Shown here piece by piece: positions 17,103 to 24,108 of a stretch of 64,000 bases of DNA. The translations under genes and the position numbers were made by a program. The notes under the pieces were generated by a model. It had not been told where the DNA came from. It worked only from the letters and a program-made list of their open reading frames with translations, and did no database searches. Positions within the stretch are counted from its first letter, which is position 1. Every line of letters starts with the position of its first letter. Source of the DNA: Owenweeksia sp965214115 (GTDB lineage Bacteria > Bacteroidota > Bacteroidia > Flavobacteriales > Schleiferiaceae); the NCBI GenBank assembly GCA_965214115.1, contig CBDCAU010000001.1, positions 186,001-250,000 of the forward strand, given 5' to 3'.

Positions 17103-17558
17103 ATGAAAACCGCCCTCTTCCCCGGCTCGTTCGACCCTATCACTTTGGGGCATTTCGATGTTATTTCCCGTGGCGCTTTTTTATTCGATAAAATTATCAT
17201 TGCCATCGGCAAAAATTCCGCTAAAAAATATCATTTTTCTTTGGCAAAAAGAATGGAATTCATTCGGGAAACTTTTCAAAATGAACCCAAAATCGAAGTC
17301 GAAAGTTATTCAGGTTTGACGATTGACTTCTGTAAAGAAAAGAACGCCCGCTTTATTTTGCGCGGTTTGCGCAATGCTAACGACTTAGAATTTGAAAAAG
17401 CCATCGCCCAAGCCAACCGCAAAATGGCACCCGAAATCGAGACGGTTTACCTGACCACTTCGCCCGAACACTCCTTTATAAGCAGCAGCATCGTCCGAGA
17501 TATTATCCGCCACGGTGGTGATTTTTCGCAATTCGTTCCTAAAGCAGTAAAAATTTAG
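17103..17558 (+). CDS. coaD: Phosphopantetheine adenylyltransferase
   Basis: CoaD joins 4'-phosphopantetheine and ATP to dephospho-CoA, the fourth step in CoA synthesis. The 151-residue protein has the nucleotidyltransferase HxGH-type signature GSFDPITLGH (residues 8-17), the conserved RGLRNANDLEFE segment (phosphopantetheine contact) and the closing SFISSSIVRDI (ISSS-x-VR) motif. Length matches the family (about 155). It follows ddl on the same strand. Confidence 0.95.
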   Translation: MKTALFPGSFDPITLGHFDVISRGAFLFDKIIIAIGKNSAKKYHFSLAKRMEFIRETFQNEPKIEVESYSGLTIDFCKEKNARFILRGLRNANDLEFEKAIAQANRKMAPEIETVYLTTSPEHSFISSSIVRDIIRHGGDFSQFVPKAVKI

Positions 17559-17786
17559 AACCTCCTAAAAAGTAGGAAAATTCGGCGTTTTTTCTGTGAG
17601 CAAGAAAATTACATTCTAAATTTTTCTGCATCTTAAAAATCATAATACTTTGATTTTAAAATTTTTACGATAAAACCCTTGTCAGACCCAACGGTTTGAC
17701 GGAGTTTTGCGTAATCTTAATCGTACAAGTTTTGAAAAATTTTAAGACCTGTCGATTTGTTTAATCACTAAAGTAAATATTCAATT

Positions 17787-18842
17787 ATGAAAACTCTCAA
17801 ATTTTCCGCTATGGCTTTGGCCATCAGCCTTTTCGCCACAAGCTGCGAAGACAACGATGATGGCGGCAACGGCGAAAATCCCAATCCTGACAAAAAGACC
17901 CAAGTGTATGCTTCCAGCGGCTCGCAGAGCGAAATCTCCAAGACCGAGTATGAAGGCGACAAGGAGGAGGACGCCGAGATGGAGACTTTTGATGGCGGCA
18001 GCGAAGATTCCGACGGCATTTATTACGATTCGGAGACCGACGTGCTGTACCAAGTGGATCGCAGCAACGGCCGATTGGTGGCGTATTCTGATTTTTCCGC
18101 CAACGAGAATGGCGCGAATTTGACCATCACCAGCGAGGCTTCTGGCAACGCGGTTTTTGGCGGTTTGATGAACGGCCGCGAGGTGGCCAAAAGCGGCAAC
18201 AAAATCGTGGTGGCGCAAAGTGCGGATTCCTTGTCGGGCATTTTCAACACTTTTTTCATCTATGAAGATGACGGCAGCGGCAACCTCACTTTCAACGGTG
18301 TGTTTTTGACCAGCATCAATCTGTGGGGCATCAAATTAGACAACAACACGATGTTTGCCGTGGAAGACAAGACCAACAACATTGTGGTATTCAACGACTT
18401 CTTCTCAAACTCGTTCAGTGCCACGGTGGCTTTGGAACCGGATATGCGCGTATCGATTGAAGGCATCGTCCGCACCCACGGTCTGGATTATGACGCAGCT
18501 TCCGACGTGATAGTGATGACCGACATCGGCGATGCGGGCGACGACAGCGACGGCGGCATTCACATCATCACCGATTTCAAAAGCAAATTGGGCACGGCCG
18601 GCGACGGCGGAACGATTGCCGCCAGCCAACAAGCGCGGATTTCTGGCAGCAACACCAACTTGGGCAACCCCGTGGACGTGGCGTATGACGCGGAAAACGA
18701 CTTGATTTTCGTGGCCGAAAAAGCCAACGGCGGCGGTCGGATTATGGCGTTTTCGCAGACTGACGCGGACGCCAACGCCTCGCCTACTTATGATGCGGCC
18801 TTTTCCGGTGCGTCCTCGGTACACGTGGCGAAAGAGAACTAA
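17787..18842 (+). CDS. Surface lipoprotein with an NHL-like propeller
   Basis: 351 residues. The signal peptide ends in the lipobox LFATSC, with Cys20 the lipidated residue, followed by EDNDDGG; an acidic stretch directly after the Cys is the Bacteroidota signal for export to the cell surface. The remainder holds repeated YYDSETDVLYQVD, GLDYDAASDVIVMTDIGDAGD and VDVAYDAENDLIFVAEKANGGG blades, as in NHL/SMP-30-like beta-propellers. Function unknown; it probably binds a carbohydrate or protein ligand. It is transcribed alone and followed by a terminator. Confidence 0.82.
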   Translation: MKTLKFSAMALAISLFATSCEDNDDGGNGENPNPDKKTQVYASSGSQSEISKTEYEGDKEEDAEMETFDGGSEDSDGIYYDSETDVLYQVDRSNGRLVAYSDFSANENGANLTITSEASGNAVFGGLMNGREVAKSGNKIVVAQSADSLSGIFNTFFIYEDDGSGNLTFNGVFLTSINLWGIKLDNNTMFAVEDKTNNIVVFNDFFSNSFSATVALEPDMRVSIEGIVRTHGLDYDAASDVIVMTDIGDAGDDSDGGIHIITDFKSKLGTAGDGGTIAASQQARISGSNTNLGNPVDVAYDAENDLIFVAEKANGGGRIMAFSQTDADANASPTYDAAFSGASSVHVAKEN

Positions 18843-18852
18843 GCACCTGTAG

Positions 18853-18902
18853 AAACGAACCACCCTGAAAGGGTGGGATTACGCAGCTTGGGGCAACGCC
18901 CC
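18853..18902. repeat. CCACCCTGAAAGGGTGG-type dispersed repeat
   Basis: CCACCCTGAAAGGGTGG is a palindromic hairpin with a GAA loop, followed by ATTACGCAGC and a second hairpin CTTGGGGCAACGCCCCAAG. The two-hairpin design is that of an intergenic REP-like element. Confidence 0.6.
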
Positions 18903-18920
18903 AAGTCCAAAAAAAACAAA

Positions 18921-18954
18921 CCGCCTCGACGTGATCATCGGGGCGGCTTTTTTT
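18921..18954 (+). terminator. Intrinsic terminator of the lipoprotein gene
   Basis: CCGCCTCGA pairs with TCGGGGCGG around a short loop, then CTTTTTTT follows. It is about 80 bases past the stop codon. Confidence 0.75.
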
Positions 18955-18959
18955 ATTTT

Positions 18960-19016
18960 CCGACGGTTGAAACCGTCGGTCGGGATACGACACAACCCAC
19001 GGTTTCAACCGTGGGT
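18960..19016. repeat. CGACGGTTGAAACCGTCG / CCCACGGTTTCAACCGTGGG repeat unit
   Basis: One unit of the same pair of palindromes that is tandem at 5139-5290: CGACGGTTGAAACCGTCG at 18960 and CCCACGGTTTCAACCGTGGG near 18996. Confidence 0.75.
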
Positions 19017-19592
19017 TTTGCCCAAAACCAACCGAATATTCTCATACGAATTCTGCAAATTCTCCTGCACCTCCTTTTCATCACACCATTTTGCTATTAA
19101 AATATCCTCTTCCGTTTGCGGGATTAAATCCGGTTTCCCATCTACTTTCATCAAAAACCAATGCGTCTTTTTTAGGATTCTTATATTATCTAAAATGTAA
19201 GTATGGAAAGTGTCGGTGATTTTGGATTGCAGTTGCAAACCGGAAATGCCGCACTCCTCCTCCACTTCGCGCAGGGCGCTTTCTTCGGGCGTTTCGTCCT
19301 TTTCCATTTTTCCTTTCGGCAAATCCCAAACGCCGAGGCGGTAAATCATCAGGATTTCATTTTTATCATTGAAAACCACGCCGCCGGCCGCTTCTATTTT
19401 TTTATAAAAAAATTGAAAGTCTTTCTGTAAAGATTTAAAATCAGAATGATGAAAAGATAAATGCACTATTTCACTTGCTTTTTCACATTTTTCTATCGCG
19501 CTTTGTAGTTGTTTTTTGTTGAAATATTTTTCAGAATTTCCATCTTTTTTTGATAAAAGAGTGATGGAGGAATTTTGGATGAAAATTTTCAC
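19005..19592 (-). CDS. NUDIX hydrolase
   Basis: 195 residues. The Nudix box GKMEKDETPEESALREVEEE (GX5EX7REUXEE, continued by CGI) lies near residues 104-126, preceded by AAGGVVFNDKNEILMIYR and GVWDLPKG. I take the GTG at 19592 as start: VKIFIQNSSITLL resembles the first strand of this family, and the upstream part of the open frame (19593-19850) is repeat DNA. It hydrolyses an unidentified nucleoside-diphosphate-linked substrate. It is divergent from pyrE, a neighbourhood kept in many Bacteroidota. Confidence 0.85.
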   Translation of the reverse strand: MKIFIQNSSITLLSKKDGNSEKYFNKKQLQSAIEKCEKASEIVHLSFHHSDFKSLQKDFQFFYKKIEAAGGVVFNDKNEILMIYRLGVWDLPKGKMEKDETPEESALREVEEECGISGLQLQSKITDTFHTYILDNIRILKKTHWFLMKVDGKPDLIPQTEEDILIAKWCDEKEVQENLQNSYENIRLVLGKTHG

Positions 19593-19670
19593 GATTTCTT
19601 TTTTTTTGCCACAATGGCGCGAAGGCACTAAGTTTTGGTCGGAAAACTCAGGCCGTTCATTTACAAATAG

Positions 19671-19766
19671 GAAGCCCCAGCGGGGCGGAATGTTTGTAGC
19701 GCCGCCTGTAAGGGCGGCGGAAAACAAAAGTCGCCCAAAATTTTCCGAGCCCCATCGGGGCGGCAC
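19671..19766 (+). repeat. Three-hairpin dispersed element, copy 1
   Basis: Order: hairpin AAGCCCCAGCGGGGCG, spacer AATGTTTGTAGC, hairpin GCCGCCTGTAAGGGCGGC, about 25 variable bases, hairpin GAGCCCCATCGGGGCG. Copies in the same order are at 22760-22854 and, inverted, at 30403-30496. It is in-frame with the NUDIX gene for much of its length, which creates a false N-terminal extension. Confidence 0.8.
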
Positions 19767-19974
19767 TTTCGCGAAAATAAAAGATTCCCGTCGCCACTCC
19801 CTGAAAAGGCGCAATGCTCTATGAAAAATGAGACGGTCAAGGCTCCGCAAGTCTCGCTGAAGCGAGTGCTTTCAATGTGCAAGGTTTGAATTTTCAGCTA
19901 AAGCCGCTCGATGGCCGGGTTTCCGCTATCGCCGCGCTAAAGCGACGGCGCTATTCCAGCATCCGATTGACTAA

Positions 19975-20070
19975 TTGTCCCATTGTCTAATTGACCCATT
20001 ATCTAAATTGTCGCATTGTTGATTGCCGACTGCCAATTGCAAACTGCCGACTGCCGACTGAAAACTGCCT
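19975..20070. repeat. Short-phrase repeats (AATTGTCCCATTG and ACTGCCGACTG types)
   Basis: ACTAATTGTCCCATTGTC, TAATTGACCCATTATC and AAATTGTCGCATTG form a degenerate 17-19-base period, followed by GACTGCCAATTGC, AACTGCCGACTGCCGACTG and AAAACTGCC. Similar phrases are near 34078 and 15215. Confidence 0.55.
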
Positions 20071-20072
20071 CC

Positions 20073-20080
20073 TAAATTTG
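20073..20080 (+). promoter_or_regulatory. Promoter -7 box of pyrE
   Basis: TAAATTTG fits TAnnTTTG and ends four bases before the pyrE ATG at 20085. If used, transcription would begin at or next to the start codon, giving a leaderless mRNA. Confidence 0.45.
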
Positions 20081-20084
20081 CCCA

Positions 20085-20723
20085 ATGATTTACAATGAAA
20101 AAACTGCGCTGGAAACCGCCGCGCAACTCCTGCAAATCAAGGCCATCAAACTGCAACCCGACGACCCCTTCACGTGGGCCAGCGGCTGGAAATCCCCCAT
20201 TTATTGCGACAACCGACTGGCGCTCAGCCATCCCGAGACGCGCGACTTTTTGAAGGAAAAAATGACCGCCGCAATTTTGGACACCTTCGGCGAGCCGGAG
20301 GTGATTGCGGGCGTGGCCACCGGCGCGATTGCGATGGGCGTTTTGGTGGCGCAGCAACTGGATCTGCCCTTCGTGTACGTGCGCCCCAAACCGAAGGAAC
20401 ACGGCCGCCAAAACCAAATCGAAGGACATTTAAAAAGCGGCCAAAAAACGGTGGTGATTGAAGATTTGGTTAGCACCGGCGGCAGTTCGCTAAAAGCCGT
20501 GGACGCCCTGCGCGAGAACGGCGCGGACGTGTTGGGGATGGCCGCGATTTTCACCTACGGCTTTCCCGTTTCGCAGGAAAATTTCAAAGAAAAAAATTGC
20601 CAATTGGTGACGCTGAGCGACTATCCGCATTTGCTGCAAAATTTGAAGGAGAAGGGGGAGTTGGGGGAAGGGAGTTTGGCGGTTTTGGAGCGGTGGCGGG
20701 AGAAGCCTGAAAAGTGGGGCTGA
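20085..20723 (+). CDS. pyrE: Orotate phosphoribosyltransferase
   Basis: Makes OMP from orotate and PRPP in pyrimidine synthesis. 212 residues. The PRPP-binding motif VVIEDLVSTGGSSLKAVDAL (VxxxDxxxTGGS) is near residues 123-142; the catalytic loop FVYVRPKPKEHGRQNQIEG carries the conserved K-x-H-G region, and SGWKSPIYCDNR lies near the N-terminus. The family is typical for Bacteroidota in length. The product follows directly from a possible leaderless promoter. Gene order NUDIX-pyrE-(insert)-SRPBCC is conserved apart from the gene at 20785. Confidence 0.95.
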   Translation: MIYNEKTALETAAQLLQIKAIKLQPDDPFTWASGWKSPIYCDNRLALSHPETRDFLKEKMTAAILDTFGEPEVIAGVATGAIAMGVLVAQQLDLPFVYVRPKPKEHGRQNQIEGHLKSGQKTVVIEDLVSTGGSSLKAVDALRENGADVLGMAAIFTYGFPVSQENFKEKNCQLVTLSDYPHLLQNLKEKGELGEGSLAVLERWREKPEKWG

Positions 20724-20784
20724 ATTCTTGCTTTTGCAACTCCTACCAAAGACAACTTCTCAAAAGAATTTCGTCAAAATTTTG

Positions 20785-22095
20785 ATGAAAACATTTTTCT
20801 CCTCCATATTTATTTTTCTTTCGATTGCTCTGTCTTCGCAATCCGACATCGACTCGGTTTTATCCAAAACTTGGAACGATGGATATTATAATACTCGGCA
20901 ATTTAGCACTAAAGGGACACCCAACTTTATTCAACCCATTCCAAAGTCTGGTAGCGTTCGACGCACCACAACCATTGGCAGCAAACCCTTTTTTCAATAT
21001 TTTTCCATTACGGACAGCACAATAACTTTCAGGGGTGAAAGAGAGGAGACGCCTCAATTAGGCAATCATATATTTTGGTATAAATATTTTGGTGATTCTT
21101 TACTGCTCGACCCCATTTCCAAAGACTCTTTTCGCATTTTGGATTATGACGCTTTATTCGTGCAGCACAATCTAAAACATAACTCTTCTCAATCTTGGGT
21201 TTTATACGATTCTTCCCATTTCTATCATAAAGAATCAGATTTCCGCAGCCTTTCAGTTTCTGATCCGTGGAAGGAAATGCAGGTTGATTATTTAGGAAAT
21301 GTTTTCTATAACTTTCAAAAAAGCAAAATTCACTATGGTCATTATCGAGACCAATTGGATAGCTTGGAATTAGCAAAATTTTTATACTACGTTAAAACAG
21401 AATACATCCCAGCCCTGAACCGCATATATCCTGTTTATTCTGATTTATATCATAGCGAGATGAGATATATAAATAGAGACAGCACCAGCGTGCCAATTCG
21501 TTCTCTTGGATATGAATCTGGACGAAAATTTTACAGATATTTAGACTCAGTCGTACCAATAGATAGTTTGGTTTTTCAAAATTATGCGGATGGAGATTCG
21601 GTCGAAGGAGTAGTCATTTTTAATCTCAGATTCAATGACGAATTAACGGCCAAGGGAATCCCAAGTTATTTGGCTTCTTTTGAGAATTATTCGTCCGAAT
21701 ATCATCTATATCGTTTGGAATCAGATTCAGCCTATTATTATCGCAAAGCCGCCGATATTAAAGATAAACCGATATATTTCATAAGTCAAGCCCTTCTCAC
21801 ACCCAACAAAAAATTGGCTCTATTACTTGACCCCGCTGATAACTGGTTTTTAAACGAAAAACGACTTCGCGCAAAACCTGAAGATTTAGAAGTTTTTGAG
21901 TTGAATACCTCCGAAGAGCTGCCGGATGGTTTTATCATCCATACTAATCGCTCTAACTTAGGATTTAGAGACCTCAAACAGGCAACATTTAATTATGGCC
22001 CAGAGTATATTTATAGAACTCCTTTTGAAATCGCTTTTGAAGATTACATTTTACCTGATTGGGAGAAATATGTAAAGAACTCCAATAAGGAATAA
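20785..22095 (+). CDS. Secreted protein of unknown function, no T9SS domain
   Basis: 436 residues from the ATG at 20785, which places the signal peptide MKTFFSSIFIFLSIALSSQ at the N-terminus; the open frame starts 57 bases earlier. I do not recognise a family. It is rich in Tyr, Ser and Asp with many short strands (SWVLYDSSHFYHKESDF, YYYRKAADIKDKP) and ends without a T9SS sorting domain or terminal Phe. Its base composition is clearly more AT-rich than pyrE and the SRPBCC gene on either side, and it interrupts an otherwise conserved gene order, which suggests a later insertion. Confidence 0.7.
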   Translation: MKTFFSSIFIFLSIALSSQSDIDSVLSKTWNDGYYNTRQFSTKGTPNFIQPIPKSGSVRRTTTIGSKPFFQYFSITDSTITFRGEREETPQLGNHIFWYKYFGDSLLLDPISKDSFRILDYDALFVQHNLKHNSSQSWVLYDSSHFYHKESDFRSLSVSDPWKEMQVDYLGNVFYNFQKSKIHYGHYRDQLDSLELAKFLYYVKTEYIPALNRIYPVYSDLYHSEMRYINRDSTSVPIRSLGYESGRKFYRYLDSVVPIDSLVFQNYADGDSVEGVVIFNLRFNDELTAKGIPSYLASFENYSSEYHLYRLESDSAYYYRKAADIKDKPIYFISQALLTPNKKLALLLDPADNWFLNEKRLRAKPEDLEVFELNTSEELPDGFIIHTNRSNLGFRDLKQATFNYGPEYIYRTPFEIAFEDYILPDWEKYVKNSNKE

Positions 22096-22149
22096 GAAAC
22101 TTTTTTCAATTCATTTCCTTTTTGAAAGAGAGCAGCGACTGCGCTTTAA

Positions 22150-22210
22150 CAGCAATCCATTTCAACAAATTACCATTGAATTACTATCGAATTACAACTG
22201 AATTACTTCC
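22150..22210. repeat. GAATTAC-type short-phrase repeat
   Basis: TTACCATTGAATTAC, TATCGAATTAC and AACTGAATTAC follow each other at 11-12 bases before the SRPBCC gene. Related words (GTAATTCAATAGTAATC, CAGTAGTAATTTG) are at 28370-28420. Confidence 0.5.
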
Positions 22211-22216
22211 TCCACT

Positions 22217-22609
22217 ATGACCGAAATACAATCCCGAAAAGTAAACGTGAACAAATCCGCCGAGGCGCTTTATGCGCAACTGACGGATTTTAAGAATTTT
22301 AGCCAAATGATGCCGGAAAATGTCACCAAATTTGAAGCGGACGAAGATTCGTTTTTGTTTCAGATGAAGGGCGTACCGGAGGTGATGTTGCGCGTGGAGG
22401 AAACGCAAGAACCGAATTTGATCCGGCTGAAATCCGCGAAGGGCAAGCTGGATTTTTGGCTGACCTGCCACATCGAGGCGAAAACGGAAAACACCTGCGC
22501 GGCGCAGTTTGAGTTCACCGGAAAGTTCAACCCGATGGTGAAAATGATGGTGACGAAACCGTTGACGAATTTCATCGGGAAATTCGCGGATAAGGTAGAG
22601 CGGTTTTGA
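22217..22609 (+). CDS. SRPBCC (START-like) family protein
   Basis: 130 residues. The N-terminal strand and helix RKVNVNKSAEALYAQLTDFKNFSQMMPENV and the terminal helix KMMVTKPLTNFIGKFADKVERF match the polyketide-cyclase/CoxG type of helix-grip fold, which binds a hydrophobic ligand. Ligand unknown. In Bacteroidota this gene commonly sits between pyrE and the biotin ligase gene, as here. Confidence 0.8.
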   Translation: MTEIQSRKVNVNKSAEALYAQLTDFKNFSQMMPENVTKFEADEDSFLFQMKGVPEVMLRVEETQEPNLIRLKSAKGKLDFWLTCHIEAKTENTCAAQFEFTGKFNPMVKMMVTKPLTNFIGKFADKVERF

Positions 22610-22621
22610 ATTGGGTATCGC

Positions 22622-22715
22622 TCCTACGGGGCTTTGGCGGCGTGGGCATCGGTTTCAATTCCCAGCGCTTACGCACTAGGCTACAGGCTTTTCGCCCCTA
22701 CGGGGCTGGATAATG
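22622..22715. repeat. Partial copies of the GCCCC...GGGGC repeat family
   Basis: CGCTCCTACGGGGCTTTGGCGGCG near 22622-22645 and TTTTCGCCCCTACGGGGCTG near 22688-22708 are single hairpins of the family seen complete at 22760. Between them is GCGCTTACGCACTAGGCTAC-like sequence typical of REP remnants. Confidence 0.5.
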
Positions 22716-22759
22716 AAAATTAAAAAGCCTGTTTCGTTTACACTAAATTTCCAAGAAAA

Positions 22760-22854
22760 AAGCCCCAGAGGGGCGAAATGATTGTAGCGCCGCCTGTAAG
22801 GGCGGCGATAAATCGACAACGAATATGTTTGGAGAAGCCCCAGAGGGGCGACAC
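22760..22854 (+). repeat. Three-hairpin dispersed element, copy 2
   Basis: AAAGCCCCAGAGGGGCG, AAATGATTGTAGC, GCCGCCTGTAAGGGCGGC, then GAAGCCCCAGAGGGGCGACA, in the same order and spacing as at 19671. Confidence 0.8.
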
Positions 22855-22877
22855 CACCCAAGTCTTGAAATTCTCAA

Positions 22878-23651
22878 TTACGGCAACAAATCAATTTCCT
22901 TAAAATTAAAAACCCGCTCTTCCCCGTCAATTTCCGCCATCAGATGTCCATCCGGCAAAACATCCTTTAAAACGGCGGTGGCTTTTTCGCCTTTTATTTC
23001 TACCAAAATTCCGCCTATTTGATGATTTTGAAAACCGTATAAATTTTTAATGAAATCGTGCTTGGTTTTATCTAAATTTTTTTGCAACTGAAAGTAGCGG
23101 TTTTGCAGCTTTTCCAATACTATTCTTAAAAGATGTGGAATTGGCACATTTTGCCCCGTAACTTGGCTCAGCGAAATCGGCCGTGGCAGATATTCGGGAA
23201 AATCTTTTTCATTGACATTTAGGCCGATACCGACCACACTTTCCGAAACGCCCTTCCGCGATAGCGTATTTTCCAGCAAAATCCCGGCGACTTTTTTTTC
23301 ATCAAACAAAACATCGTTGGGCCATTTTATCAAAAAGCCGGGCCGAAAGGAATTCAGCGCGTCCAAAAGGGCAAGACAAACTGACATATTCAAATAAAAA
23401 ACTTGGCTGGTTTTCAGCCAATTCGGTTTCAGCAAAAGGCTGAAAAGCAGGTTTTGGCGCGGCGCGGAATGCCAAGCGTTGCCCATCTGCCCTCGGCCTG
23501 ATGTTTGATATTCCGCGCGCACCACCAAACCTTCGGGCTGGGGCGAACGCGCCGCCAGCTCGCGCAGGTAAAAGTTGGTGGACGGCAGCGATTCAAATGT
23601 GAGGATTTCTTTCCCGAAATAAAGAGGTTCCAAGCCTGAATTTTCTGACAT
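22878..23651 (-). CDS. birA: Biotin--[acetyl-CoA-carboxylase] ligase
   Basis: 257 residues from MSENSGLEP (the frame also reads 16 codons further upstream, which I consider non-coding). The ligase core shows ESLPSTNFYLRE, the biotinoyl-AMP loop RAEYQTSGRGQMGNAWHS (GRGQxGxxW, about residues 63-76), SLLLKP, IKWPNDVLFDEKKVAGILLE and GIGLNVNE. There is no N-terminal helix-turn-helix, so it is a class I ligase that only attaches biotin to carboxylase carrier proteins. Divergent from rsfS. Confidence 0.93.
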   Translation of the reverse strand: MSENSGLEPLYFGKEILTFESLPSTNFYLRELAARSPQPEGLVVRAEYQTSGRGQMGNAWHSAPRQNLLFSLLLKPNWLKTSQVFYLNMSVCLALLDALNSFRPGFLIKWPNDVLFDEKKVAGILLENTLSRKGVSESVVGIGLNVNEKDFPEYLPRPISLSQVTGQNVPIPHLLRIVLEKLQNRYFQLQKNLDKTKHDFIKNLYGFQNHQIGGILVEIKGEKATAVLKDVLPDGHLMAEIDGEERVFNFKEIDLLP

Positions 23652-23722
23652 AAACGCGCTAAAATAAACCGTAAGCGCGTACATTTGTAGTATTTGCAAA
23701 TTTTAAGCGAAACGATAATTTT

Positions 23723-24100
23723 TTGAAACGAAAAGACCCCAAAAACGGACTGTCAAAACTGGTCGAAACCATCGTAGAAGCGATGGACGACGTGAAGGCC
23801 GAGCAAATCCGAATCTTGGATTTGCGCGATCTGGAAAACGCGATTTGTGACTATTTCGTTGTGTGTCAAGCGAATAGCGATACACAGGTAAAGGCCATCA
23901 GTAACCGGATCGAACAAAAAGCCCGCGAAGATCTGAACGAAAAACCGTGGCACGTGGAAGGTCGCGACACCGGCGAATGGGTGCTGATGGATTATGTGAG
24001 CTGCGCGGCCCACATCTTTAAACCGGAAAGCCGGAAATTTTACGACTTGGAAGGACTTTGGGGCGACGCCAAAATCATAGAAGCCGCCGAAACTATTTGA
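23723..24100 (+). CDS. rsfS: Ribosomal silencing factor RsfS
   Basis: Binds ribosomal protein L14 of the 50S subunit and blocks subunit joining in poor growth. 125 residues; ILDLRDLENAICDYFVVCQANSDTQVKAI, KPWHVEGRDTGEWVLMDYVSCAAHIF and the closing YDLEGLWGDAKI are the family hallmarks. The frame has no upstream ATG; the TTG at 23723 gives the expected N-terminus (KDPKNGLSKLVETIVEAMDDVKAE) and is the likely start. Stop and ftsH start are eight bases apart, so the two are cotranscribed. Confidence 0.93.
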   Translation: MKRKDPKNGLSKLVETIVEAMDDVKAEQIRILDLRDLENAICDYFVVCQANSDTQVKAISNRIEQKAREDLNEKPWHVEGRDTGEWVLMDYVSCAAHIFKPESRKFYDLEGLWGDAKIIEAAETI

Positions 24101-24108
24101 AAATCAGG

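Larger units (their letters stand above)
19593..20084. other. Gene-free stretch between the NUDIX gene and pyrE
   Basis: 492 bases without a gene. It holds the three-hairpin element at 19671-19766, a GC-rich block (about 19830-19960) with small palindromes such as CTCGCTGAAGCGAG and GTCGCTTTAGCGCGG-like words, the short-phrase repeats at 19975-20070, and the pyrE -7 box at 20073. Confidence 0.7.

Noticed and set aside
19593..19850. N-terminal extension of the NUDIX frame by 86 codons
   Set aside because: This part translates the three-hairpin repeat; the NUDIX family starts at the GTG at 19592.
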